Both the position numbers and the translations under genes were made by a program. Shown in pieces: positions 48,149 through 58,708 of a DNA stretch of 64,000 nt (position 1 is the stretch's first letter; every line of letters starts with the position of its first letter). Below the pieces are notes generated by a model, which was given only the letters and a program-made list of their open reading frames with translations, did no database searches and was not told the DNA's origin. The DNA is from Pezicula radicicola (lineage: Eukaryota > Ascomycota > Leotiomycetes > Helotiales > Dermateaceae): NCBI GenBank assembly GCA_003008705.1, contig PDUO01000004.1:1488001-1552000 (forward strand), given 5' to 3'.

Positions 48149-48445
48149 GGGTCCGATACTTGTACAATGCTAAAATTAATATTCGAACAATGCCACGTGA
48201 GTTCTGCCGGTATTTTTTTAATTTGAGTAACTCACTTGAAGGTAGCTCACTTGATTTGAATAGCTGACTTATCTTTGACTTGAGCACCTTACTTGGTTTA
48301 GGTAACTCACTTGGTTTAGGTAACTCACTTGGTTTAGGTAACTCACTTGGTTTAGGTAACTCACTTGGTTTAGGTACCTAATAGAGCGGTGAGCCCAAAG
48401 CGCTACAGCATGTGTTTGCGTTGTACAGTACACGTATCAGGACCC
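48149..48445. mobile_element. MITE-like element, family A copy 2
   Basis: 297 bp, starting GGGTCC-GATACTTGTACA and ending in the inverse (CACGTATCAGGACCC). The interior matches copy 1 at 1186-1474 block by block: ATTCGAACAATGCCACGTGA, AGTTCTGCC, a T-run, the GTAACTCACTTG sub-repeats and the GAGCGGTGAGCCCAAAGCGC block. Sub-repeats are expanded in this copy. Confidence 0.75.
48301..48372. repeat. Four perfect 18-bp tandem repeats
   Basis: The unit GGTAACTCACTTGGTTTA occurs four times without change, inside the family A copy 2. Copy 1 has only diverged single units, so this array is a recent local expansion. Confidence 0.9.
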
Positions 48446-48844
48446 AGCTTCCCAGCCATGCTTCCTACATTTCAAATCACCTTGACCGTTTTGTCCCCAC
48501 CAACGCACCCGAGCAGGTATCATAATAGATCGCGTGCGCAATCATGGCTACGAGATTTCATTTCAGATTGGGCCACCAGGCCGTTCCGTTTCGCGGGCAA
48601 AGCCGGGGTCTATGAGTCGTGACCGTCAAGGCCATCACACATTCCACAAATCACGCCAGAAATCTGATGTCTACCCCAAAGCTTCATGTAGTCCGGGGTA
48701 TGTCTATTTCAGCTCCATGGACTTCATGTCACCTCACCAGTTCTCTACCGCAAAGACACACATAATAACATCAACTTGCCCGCTTCCTTTTCTTTTTTGT
48801 GCTTCAAATCCAAGTTCTCATTTCCACGGCGCTTGCCTGCAAAG
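48446..48844. other. Promoter region of the protoglobin gene
   Basis: 400 bp between the MITE and the protoglobin start. No gene. A T/C-rich stretch lies near 48780-48820. Confidence 0.4.
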
Positions 48845-49908
48845 ATGGCAACCACTCATCCCATGAAACACATTGATCGCGCTGAATTATACACGAGTCT
48901 AGAAGCCCGCATCCAATATCTTCAAAGTTTTCTTGATTTCAGCAGCAGTGGGTAGCATCCTACGCACTTGAATTTTAGCAGGACAATGCTGAAAGAATCA
49001 AAGCGTTAACTTGGTTCCACAGGAGATATCGAGGCACTCGTTACCGGCGCTAAATACATAAAGGCTCTTACACCAGCTATTGTTACAATTGTGTACAGGA
49101 AGCTACTCACCTATGATATAACCGCAAGAGCATTCCAGACTCGAAGCACAAGCTTTGAGGGTCCTCTAGATGAGTTACCCGACGAGAACAGTCCGCAGAT
49201 TCTGCACCGAAAAATGTTCCTACGCGCCTACTTGAACAAGCTCTGCTCCGACCCCAGCAAGATGGAATTCTGGGAGGTAAGTCACAAGTTCTCAGAGAAA
49301 ATTTACCCCTTCTGGGTTCAGTTACTCGTTGCCCCCGGATCATGTTTGAATTACTCCCTATAATAATTAGAACAAGAAACTAACTCCGAGTTTCTGACTA
49401 GTACCTGGACAAAGTCGGGTAAGCTTCTCTGGCACTAGTTTCGAGTCTTTCGCTTACAAAACCTCGTAGCATGATGCATGTTGGCCTTGGACGTACTCAT
49501 CCTTTGCACGTCGAGTACATCCACCTTGGGGCCTGTCTGTCGTTCATCCAGGACATCCTAACAGAAGCAATCTTGTCCCATCCACGACTCCACCTCCCCC
49601 GCAAGATAGCTCTCGTTAAGGCACTTGGAAAGGTCATTTGGATTCAAAACGACCTCTTTGCCAAGTGGCAAATCCGCGATGGCGCTGAATTTGCCGTTGG
49701 AGACGCCGAGAACGACATCGTTATCGAAGGAGAAGGCTATCTGCATGGCAAGAAAGTCCTGATTGAAAGTGACGAGGATGAAGCAGAGGAACCCAGCACC
49801 CCCACCACCTCAAGTGCCTGTCCGTTTAGTGGAGTGGCAGAAGGGCTAGATGGGCTTAAGGTTACAGAAAACGATTCAGTAGGGAATACGGCGAATGCCT
49901 TAGCCTAG
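48845..49908 (+). CDS. Protoglobin-domain protein
   Basis: Haem protein of the fungal protoglobin family; ligand and role are unknown (gas sensing or NO/O2 chemistry are possibilities). Four exons: 48845-48947, 49023-49276, 49402-49418 and 49470-49908, 270 aa. Exon 3 is only 17 nt and supplies YLDKVG. Features: MKHIDRAELYTSLEARIQYL, the globin helices DIEALVTGAKYIKALTPAIV with TIVYRKLLTYDITARAF, then after the microexon MMHVGLGRTHPLHVEYIHLG, whose histidines include the likely proximal haem ligand. ALVKALGKVIWIQNDLFAKW closes the fold. The C-terminal ~70 residues are acidic and Ser/Thr-rich and include an ACPFSG motif. All joins keep phase. The first donor (GTGGGT) is weak. Confidence 0.88.
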
Positions 49909-50211
49909 GGGGCTGGGATCTGTTTATGCGTTTCCTTTGGAATATCTAACTCTCTGTTTTATCAGTAGCACAAAAAATGGACTTGGCTAGGGAAAATGTA
50001 AACGTACACAGTAAAGAATATCTATCTACCCATATTCCAACGCGCTCGCCTATTTTCCATTGGCCAATACGTTACATATCAACTAAACTAGTAGCCTGTT
50101 TTGAAATTCATCTACAAATGACAATTCCTACTTAGATCTAGGTATTTTTATCAAGTGCTAAGTTTTGTCCTGTTCGTCTTTCTCGGCAGTCATTATAGCC
50201 CCCTTTTTAAT
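49909..50211. other. Convergent 3' spacer
   Basis: Between the protoglobin stop and the family B element. Nothing recognised. Confidence 0.4.
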
Positions 50212-50319
50212 CTACCGTAAGAATTTGTTTAGAAGAGATCATCTTGACTTGAGTAACTCACTTGAGTAAACCACTTGTCCTAATCAAAATGATTTCTTAC
50301 AAACCAACTCGTACGGTAG
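50212..50319. mobile_element. MITE-like element, family B copy 2 (short)
   Basis: 108 bp. The left end CTACCGTAAGAATTTGTTTA then GAAGAGATCAT is the inverse of the right end ATGATTTCTTACAAACCAAC then TCGTACGGTAG. The core has two GTAACTCACTTGAGTAA-type units. It is shorter than copies 1 and 3 because the TATTCAGA block is absent. It lies 40 bp downstream of the permease stop codon. Confidence 0.7.
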
Positions 50320-50358
50320 TTCTCACAGCCGATGCAGTCGTGCCTCCCAAGCTAATGC

Positions 50359-52634
50359 TTATACAGGAACCGTAGCCTGGATAGTGCTCGTATTCTTAGA
50401 ATTGACCTCGTAAGACGTGCGTGCGACCTTTTCTTCACCAAGATCGGGCACACTCACAGCCGTATCCAGGATCCTACCCACTGTATCATGGTTGGCATCC
50501 CACGCTGCCAGCTCACTAATTGGAACTTTGGAGACCCTGTGGGTTTCAGCACCGCCGCCTAGGTCCACGAGTTCTTGACGCAATTTGTATCCCTTCCACT
50601 TAGGAATCCATTCGGCCCAAGAGTAGTAGTAGATACCGCATGCGATCAGACTATACAATGCAAGGTTAGTCTCCAATGGCATAGACGCTAGATAATGAGG
50701 CTGGGGCATCTTACATTCCAACACCGGTAACGCAGTAGGTGCCGTACCAGAAGCTGACATCAGCACCACCTTCCGCAGGCGGATACCAGGGCATGATAAG
50801 GAGGTAGAGTTGAATGAATATGTTAAATATAACAAGGACATCCCACGCTCTGAACTCTGGCTCTGGGAGATGCGCTCGCTTACGTCTCATCCTCACAAAA
50901 TAGAGTCCTATAGCCATCGCGAGGTTGAATGCTGCGGTGGGAAGTATTCCAAGGTCGGCAACTAATTACGAGTTTCGGTCAAAATTTTGTAATGGTACTT
51001 CATCATATTGGTGGTCAAGACGTACCGAAGTTGAAAGCATCTCCCGTTGGGATCGCAAGAATCATCAAAGTCGTTATAGCCCACTTAAAAGCATACGGAC
51101 CAAGTGGTGTGCCAAAGGGCTTGGTCGAGGCCCAAAAGTCTGTCCATGGCAACACACCTTGTCTGCCGCATTCTCGAATCATTCGGGACGAGCCTAGAGA
51201 GCCGGATACCATGTTTCCAAATGCACTGAGGGCGATTAGGAAGTTCAGTCCACGCACAGGACCGCTAGTTCCAAGGACATTGTCGAACCATAAGCTCGCT
51301 GTAGTAAGTTCCGAGTTCTGCAAGTCATACTTTTTGACTCCAGCAAACCACGAGACATTGGTAAACATATACAAGACATACACGGAGGCCAGGGCGATGG
51401 TCGCATTCTTCTTGAGCGACTTGACGGGATTCTGCAATCAATATTAGGTTAGTACCTTTCTTCTACATGCGACTCTTGAAACTCAAGATTCTCGACAGAC
51501 CTTGATCTCGTTCACAACGTTAAAGGCATTGTTATATCCCCCGTAAGAGAAGATGATTCTATACAGGGCATTGGTCAGGCCGTACGCTGAGGCGTCTTGA
51601 GTGCCATCAAATGCGTTTCTGAAGTTTGCTTTAGGATCTTTGACTTTGGTGTGGCCGCCCAGAATCACAAAACCAGTAATAATAATAAAGATGAGGAGAG
51701 CAACTTTGATAACACCAATCGCGTTGGATAGATGATACGAAAACCTCGTGTGGAACACTAGCACTGCGTATTGTTAACAAACTGTGGCGGTTTGTAGAGG
51801 CTTAATGCTTGCCTAGTGTCGCTACTGTGTATCCCGCGAGAGCAACGCCCTTCACTTGCCAGTCGGTGCCTGTAGTACCAGCGCATTTGAACAAGTAGTT
51901 CGCAAGAACTGGCCCTGCAGTTAGTTTCAAGGATAGTATTCATGCCAAGGTAGCTCACCAATAGCATTACTACTACTGAACGATAGAATGACGCTCTGGA
52001 CAGCAAAGGTGGTCGGGAAGAACCAGATTGGGCGAGGATATGCTTGTTCCAGAAAGACTACTTCAGATCCTGATCGGCTAGGGAAATATGCAGTATACTC
52101 GAGGTATACAGATCCAGTAGCTATGCACACAAGGAAACCACTAGAACAAATTCTTAGTTCTTTCCTTTGAGATTTGGGTAGCAGGATTTCTGGAACAGCA
52201 GCAAAACCCCGAATCTCAGATGATGGAGTAAGACCGGAGAAGAATCTTGCATACTTACATAGTCCAGTATATAAAGCTCAAGCCAATAGAGCCAGTACCC
52301 GACAGAATAGCAGATGCTAGGACTAATAAGACGCATGCGCCAGAACATTGGACACTCTAACAGGTCACTTACGGGTTGAGAAAATGCCAGTACCAATCAT
52401 CATGTTGATGTTCAAAAAAAGTATGGTAAAGGAGCTGACAGAATAACCTAAAGGCGAGTTACTCTCAACTGGTGCTCCGGAGGCTTCTTGGTAAGTCGCC
52501 GCGGCGTTGTTACCGCCCTGGTTGCCAACATACTTGATGCTACCATCCGAGATTTCTGATCTTGCATCGTACATGACTTCGTTGACCGCATCTGCGCCGT
52601 GGCGGTTGGTGAATGGCTTCCGCCAAGAAGACAT
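50359..52634 (-). CDS. High-affinity methionine permease, MUP1 type
   Basis: Plasma-membrane amino-acid transporter of the LAT-like APC superfamily. Eight exons: 52634-52373, 52316-52259, 52140-51959, 51914-51813, 51763-51501, 51431-51026, 50961-50715 and 50650-50359, 603 aa. The cytosolic N terminus is followed by TILFLNINMMIGTGIFSTPS (TM1 with the APC GTGIF motif), SGTGSIGLSFIYWTIG, then about ten further hydrophobic helices, and a hydrophilic C-terminal tail from KWKGYKLRQELVDLGGGAET. Intron 4 (51812-51764) has a GC donor (G|GCAAGC..CAG); no GT donor keeps the frame there. All other introns are GT..AG. A MITE lies 42 bp upstream of the start codon, and another just past the stop. Confidence 0.9.
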
Positions 52635-52676
52635 TATTCCAGGCGCAGCTGAGTGTGCCTTGGGTCAAGTCAGGGT

Positions 52677-52816
52677 TCTGTACGAATTGGTCTATGAAAG
52701 ATCATTTGAATGGATGTCTATTCAGATGATTCAGGTAACTCACTTGATTTGAGTAGCTTAGTTGACTTAGATTGCCCTAATAAAAAAGATCTCTTGTAAA
52801 TTAATTCGCACGGTAG
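52677..52816. mobile_element. MITE-like element, family B copy 3
   Basis: 140 bp. The left end CTGTACGAATTGGTCTATGA then AAGATCATTT is the imperfect inverse of the right end AAAAAAGATCTCTTGTAAAT then TAATTCGCACGGTAG. Inside are GAATGG..CTATTCAGA and GGTAACTCACTTGATTTGAG. It sits in the 5' UTR/promoter of the permease gene. Confidence 0.7.
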
Positions 52817-53224
52817 ATAAAAAAAACTAGCAATTCCTGACGTTCGAAGAGCATCTTATTAACATCTCGCCATATAGTGGTCTATCTTGTCTGCAGGAAC
52901 GATGCCATCATTCTAGACTTGAAAGGCGTTCAATCATGGATAACCCGATAAGTGGATATACTCGAATATACGTTTTTTTCTGCCGAGTTCTTGGACAGAC
53001 TCCTTTAGGAGGGATCCGCGATGACGGCAAAAATAGACTTATGGTGTAATTCCGCAACCTGGAAATTTTTGTCAGTTCTGGTTGAAATCATAAACAAGAC
53101 TGCATTGAAAGACTGCAACGGAAGTTCAGCTCCACCAGGGCGGTTCGGCCCGGTGGAGATTCAACAGGGACCAGCGATGACGGAAAATGTTCAAAGAATG
53201 GCACAATAATACAATAGCATTCCG
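52817..53224. other. Last non-repeat spacer before the AT-rich block
   Basis: Of normal base composition, with CA and TG dinucleotides present. No gene seen; the 62-codon frame at 53021-53209 has no features. A short ATG/ATA triplet run follows at about 53254-53276. Confidence 0.4.
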
Positions 53225-54536
53225 AGCCCACATATAATGCTCTTCAGCCAACTATGATGATGATAATGATGATAGTTATTTACGTCCGGCGGACTATAGG
53301 TCAAGCCTATAGCCCTGTAACCTCCCGAAGGGTATAGGGACGTACTAAGCTAAGGGTTTTTATATACAAAGTCCTACTTATAGAGACTACCAAAACTACA
53401 AGGGGAAAAAGACACTTCTCTACAGGTAGTCCCGGGTCCCTAATCCCGCGGTGTTACAATTCCCTTATAGACTATAGAAAGTATTTCGTATAGTTTTCAA
53501 TTACTATCCTGTCCTGTAAGACCTCCCGCGGCTAGTTGGGGTAGACCTCTGCGAAGTTCGTCACTAATCCTTGAATATCCCCTTACTCCTAACCCCTTAT
53601 ATTCCTCCCTTTAACCTTGTCGTCGAGCCTCTCTAGAAGAACTCTCGAGCCCTTGTATTCCTCCCTCCGCTGTAGTCGCCAAGTATCTCTAGAAGGTACT
53701 ATTTCGTAGGGGGTATTTATAGAAAGGCTTGATCTATATATAGAAGACGACGTTAAAGTAGTTGTTCTACCTTGTAGGCAGCTACGTATAGGAGCTGTTC
53801 TTTTTAAACCATCCTAGTACAATGTTGAATAGATGCAGGGCTAAGGTTAAAGTTGTAAAGTCGTGTTGTTGTAGTATTATACTATCGTAAAAAGTTTTCC
53901 CTCTACCCCTGAAAATATCCTCTACGGCTACGACGACGACGACAGCGACGACGACGACTTGCGAGAGATCCCGTTGGCTCTGTAGACTCTAAGAGGAGCT
54001 ATAGGTTCGTAGGCCAGCACCACGTACAGGTGGGAGTTCGACTTTGCTGACCCTCTTCAGCCAACTAGGTACAGTAAGAAACATATTAGGTGCCCTTTGC
54101 CGACTATGGTGAGCCATAGCATACCAAATGTAGGGATAGATTAATTAGGGTCATAAAAGGCTTATGAATCTAGCACTATCTCGTATTATCTCTTTGTCTA
54201 TACATGAGAGAGGTAAACAAACAACATACAACAACACACAACGTACGACACACAGCATGTAACTACCTATATAGAGCGATAGTAGGCAGAATACAGAGCG
54301 GTAGGCACAAAGCGATAGGCACTGTATATAGAGATTCTAGTTAAAAGTTGTACAAATACAAGGCCTATACTCTATAGCCTCTACCTACTATTGGCCTAAT
54401 TAGTATACTTCTTAGAAGGAGGTATAATAGAGAAAAAGATTATTTCCCAGGGGGTAATATTACTAGAAAATAAACTTTCTTAGTATAAAACTTAGTATAA
54501 TCTTAGTAGTTTTTTATATATTTAAGATAAATAATT
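53225..54536. repeat. Degraded repeat, moderately RIP-like
   Basis: Composition shifts here: TA-rich, stops in all frames, few ATG. It includes a GAC triplet run (about 53935-53965) and a TGTTACAATT segment near 53452 that might be an LTR edge. No protein similarity could be read, so the element type is unknown. Confidence 0.5.
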
Positions 54537-55667
54537 AAAGTTATATTAGTTATATAACCTTAGTTTTTATAGTATATATTTCCTTATTAGGAATAGTATA
54601 TATAAGATATTAAACTAGTTAAATTAAATAAATAAGGAAGGATAAAACTATATTAGTGGTTTTCTAGTTATAAACTAGTTTCTAGTTTAAGAAGATTAAG
54701 TAGAAATAATAAGGTTTAATTAAGTAGATTAAATAAGATAATTTATATAAATTTATAATTAAATTAATTTATATAATTATATACTTATAATATATATTTT
54801 ATAAGTAAAATAAAACTTTCTTAACTTAATAATTTATATAACTTAGTTTATTCTAAATATAATAATCTTTAAATTTAAATATTTAGTTTTATATATTATT
54901 ATCTTCTAAAGTATTTATCTATTATAAGCTCTATTTAATACTCCTTCTATTACTCTATATTTATAATATTCTTTAGACTATACCTACCCTATACTTATAG
55001 TATATAACCTAATAGAATTTACTTTATATAGACTATCTCTTTAATAGTAATAGTACTAACAATATATTTATTAGGTTATAGGCTATAGGTATAGGGTGGA
55101 TTAGGGTAGGTAGGTAGGTAGGATAGGTACAGCCTAAAGTACACTATAAATATAGGGTAATAGGAGGTGCATCGAATAGAGTTATAATAGATAAGTAAGA
55201 GGCAATAATATATAGAACTAAAGACTTGATTTCGAAGATATCTATCTACTAAGAAAGAGAGGCTATCTATATATAAAAGGCTAGTCGTAAAGACTACTAT
55301 ATTTAGTATAGACTAGTTTATATAAACTACTAAGTTAGGAAAGCTTTACTTTACTTATAAAACACTAATAAAATAAAACAATATAAAATAAAATAAAATA
55401 AATATTATAAGTATATAGTCGTATAGACTACCCTAATAGGTAGTTCGTACGAATTACCTTATTTAGTCTACTTAATTAAACCTCGCTATTCCTACTTAAA
55501 CAAGTAGTTTTCCTTATAAACTAAAAAACTAGTTTATAACTAGAAAACTACTAGTTTAGTTTTCTTCTTCCCTATCTATTCGATTCGGCTAGTTTAGTGT
55601 CTTATATATACTATTCCTAATAAGGAAGTATATAATACAGAAACTAAGGTCACGTGACTAATATAGC
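54537..55667. repeat. 1.1-kb imperfect palindrome, RIP-mutated
   Basis: The left arm 54537-55014 is the reverse complement of the right arm 55068-55667 along its length, with a 53-bp centre. Matching blocks include TTCCTTATTAGGAATAGTAT (left 54570s, right 55610s), GGTTTAATTAAGTAGA and CTATTATAA-CTCTATT. Differences are mostly C-to-T or G-to-A in the left arm; for example the right-arm GTCACGTGACC corresponds to GTTATATAACC. Two inverted LTRs or one foldback element would both fit. Confidence 0.8.
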
Positions 55668-55899
55668 CGGAGTTATATACGAAAGTAGTAAATATAATTA
55701 TAGAGCTTTCATAACCACTAAGGGTCACTATAGCTATAGGGCATTTATAGTATATAATTATATTATATAATACAATATATTTAAATAGTATTAGATAAAA
55801 TTACTCTTATCTAGTAATAATAGTACTAGAACCTTAGTACTATTAAAGTTACTAAAACTACTATATTAATAAGTTTAAGAGGTATAATATACTAGGTAC

Positions 55900-56600
55900 T
55901 AATACTTAAGGATTAATATATAGCCTAGAGAGTCTATAGAGCTTATATTATATCTATATATTAGCTAGAAACTACTTTCGACTTATTGTTTATTACCTAG
56001 GTATATAACCCTAAGGAAACTAATATAAAAACTCTAAACTAATATCTATAATAATAGATTAATAACTTAATTAGAGGTCTTAAATTTATAAAGCTTAATT
56101 TAAAATCTTTATAATTAATTACTTTTATAGATACTTCCTTTATAAACCTAGTAGATCTATTATTATAAATTAAATATATTATTATACTTATAGATATTAC
56201 TAGTAAAGTAAATATCCTCTACTAGTTATTAACTAAGTATAAGAGAGTTATAAGAAGTATTCTAGTAGTAGAGTTATATAGATAAGTATATAAGTTTAAT
56301 ATTATAGTTATTATTAAGTTAACCCTTAATAAAGTATTATTAATAGTAATCCTATTAATTATATATATAGACTCTAAATTACTTTATAACTACCTAGTTA
56401 AGCTTAGTACTATATAAGAGAAATATTTAATAATTAATATTATATACCTATACTAGGTATATAAGAGAAGGGAAATAGTAGAGATTAAATAGATTACTAG
56501 TAAAACTAACCCTACTAATACTATAATAAAGAGTAAGGCCTATAATACTCTTAAGTACCTTATTAATATAAACTAAGTAAACCTAGAAGAGATTGAATAA
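55900..56600 (+). mobile_element. Decayed Ty1/Copia pol fragment (RNase H end)
   Basis: Translation of the plus strand, read through stops, follows the C-terminal reverse transcriptase and RNase H part of Copia polyproteins: RPEAAFDLSF-like, then FIDTSFYINL, KYKRVIRSILVVELYR, IDSKLLYNYLVKL, KRREIVEIK and TKSKAYNTLK. Stops occur where Trp (TGG) or Gln (CAG) codons are expected, as RIP produces. No open frame survives. The upstream part of pol is missing; the palindrome ends about 230 bp before it. Confidence 0.7.
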
Positions 56601-56979
56601 ATTAAATAAGGTAATAGAAATAGGGATATAGAGAAGGAATAGAAGGAAGACTAATAGGTAGAGATATAGGATAGAGAGTAGGCTAGTAGACTAATATTAA
56701 TACTAGTTTTAATCTATAATTAAATATAACTTACTAGGTTAATGATTTTAAAGTTAGTCTAGTATTATAATATTAATATCTAGTATTTTATTTATTAGTT
56801 ATTTTATATATTAAACTATATTACCCTAGCTAATTAGAAGCTAGTAGCCTATACTAGAACTAAGCCTATTTAGGATTAGCCCGAATAGTTAGTTCTAACT
56901 ACAAGAACTACTCTCTTAGTTATTAGCTATTAGTAACTAATCGAATCTAACGTTAATAGACCTATATATATTAGAACTA

Positions 56980-57260
56980 AGTAAGAAGTACTAGTTGAAC
57001 ATAGTAGGCTAATTAACAAAGGATCGATACTAGTATACCTAGTATACTAACAAATATAAATAAAGAAAAGATTATCTAGACTATAATATACCTTTATAAA
57101 GAACTAATAAACTATTAATTAAGAGATAAAAAGAACTATCTAGTGAAATATTACTAAGCCTTAACTAATTAGCTAACCGGGTTATATAGATATAATATAT
57201 AACTACTTATACTTATAGATATCTCTACTCTTAACTCTCCTTCTTCCTTAAGTAATAGAA
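56980..57260 (+). mobile_element. Possible 3' LTR of the Copia fragment
   Basis: Downstream of the RNase H remnant, the stretch starting GTTGAACATAGTAGGC has a TATA-like box and a pyrimidine-rich end, as in Copia LTRs. The second LTR was not found within the window, so the borders are guesses. Confidence 0.3.
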
Positions 57261-58463
57261 ATATATTCAATTAATAGGTTATATATACTATATTTTATTA
57301 GATTATAAGCCTAGCTAAGTACTTCTAGATATTTAACTAAGTTTACCTTTAAGACCTATCTATAACTATAAATCTAAATCACTTATAGATAAATATAATA
57401 CTTATATCTCCCCTTAAAAGAGCTCTTATATATATATATATAAGGAGGAATATAAAGATATCTAATATTATATCTTATAAATTTAGATAGCTAGTATTAA
57501 ATACAATAGCTAGAATAACTAAGTAAAAACCACTAAAATTTAGGAGGTATAGGTTTTATAATCTTATAATACCTAAAATTTATATTATAATTACTCTATT
57601 GTATTACTCTATTAATTAAGATAGTATAGGTATTAGATATTATAGAAGTATTAAAGGGATATTTTCCCTAAGGATAAAAAGGATATAAACCTTAGTTTTA
57701 GACTAGATTAATTTCCTTGTTATATAAAAATACTCCTTACTACCTTACTTAAAGATTTTAAAGAAGAAGTATTACTTTTAGAATATAAACTATTATTACT
57801 ATAAGTATTAATTATAAATATAGAATTACTTATATTAGAAGAACCTTTATTACCTTCTATACTAACCTTACTATTTAGGCTTTATATTTATAAACTACCT
57901 CTATTACTAAAGGTAACTAAATTACCTATTATAGTATATATATCTAGACTTATTACTTTAAAAGAAGCTATATATAAAGAACTTATTAAATTATAGAGAT
58001 AGAAAAGAAAGTTAAAATTTAAATTTAACTTATTACTATACTAGAAATTAAAATAATAATAAGTAGAACCCCCCTCTCCTAAATCCTAGAACTTAATAAA
58101 ACTAATTAATAAGAGTTCTACTATTATATTACTAATATACTCTATTATAAGAACTATTATATTAAAAAGATAATTATATATAGAAAATAAAAACTAATAT
58201 AATAGATAGAAGTACTAGGATAGGAGGAATAGATAGATAAGAATAGTTTTATTTATCTATAAGTAAGTATAGTTAAAAGAGAATTTAATAAAGAAAGGGA
58301 GGAAGAATAGTCTTAGACTTAAGATAATAGATATTATATTATTAGGGGGAAGTATAGATATAATACCTTTTACCTTATTAAGAAGGAACTAAATAATATT
58401 ATAACTCTCTTAAATAAACTAAAGAGTTTTTTTTTTTTTTTTTTTTTTTCCCTTTTAAAGTCC
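57261..58463. repeat. Very AT-rich RIP-like sequence, unassigned
   Basis: Almost lacking CA and TG dinucleotides. It includes a TATATATA run near 57430 and a 20+ base T-run (about 58426-58449) just before the Ns. No protein similarity readable. Confidence 0.55.
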
Positions 58464-58708
58464 NNNNNNNNNNNNNNNNNNNNNNNNNNNNNNNNNNNNN
58501 NNNNNNNNNNNNNNNNNNNNNNNNNNNNNNNNNNNNNNNNNNNNNNNNNNNNNNNNNNNNNNNNNNNNNNNNNNNNNNNNNNNNNNNNNNNNNNNNNNNN
58601 NNNNNNNNNNNNNNNNNNNNNNNNNNNNNNNNNNNNNNNNNNNNNNNNNNNNNNNNNNNNNNNNNNNNNNNNNNNNNNNNNNNNNNNNNNNNNNNNNNNN
58701 NNNNNNNN
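58464..58708. other. Assembly gap, 245 Ns
   Basis: A run of N. It follows a poly-T stretch and precedes the 3' part of a LINE, so it is probably a repeat-caused break in the assembly. The true length may differ. Confidence 0.98.

Noticed and set aside
48102..48287. 61-codon minus-strand frame near the methyltransferase, as a possible lost N-terminal exon
   Set aside because: It lies mainly within the family A element and has no SAM-binding motif.
57690..58330. Possible pogo/Fot-type transposase tail in the AT-rich block
   Set aside because: A few basic and Leu-rich stretches are suggestive, but no conserved motif could be read after RIP-type decay.
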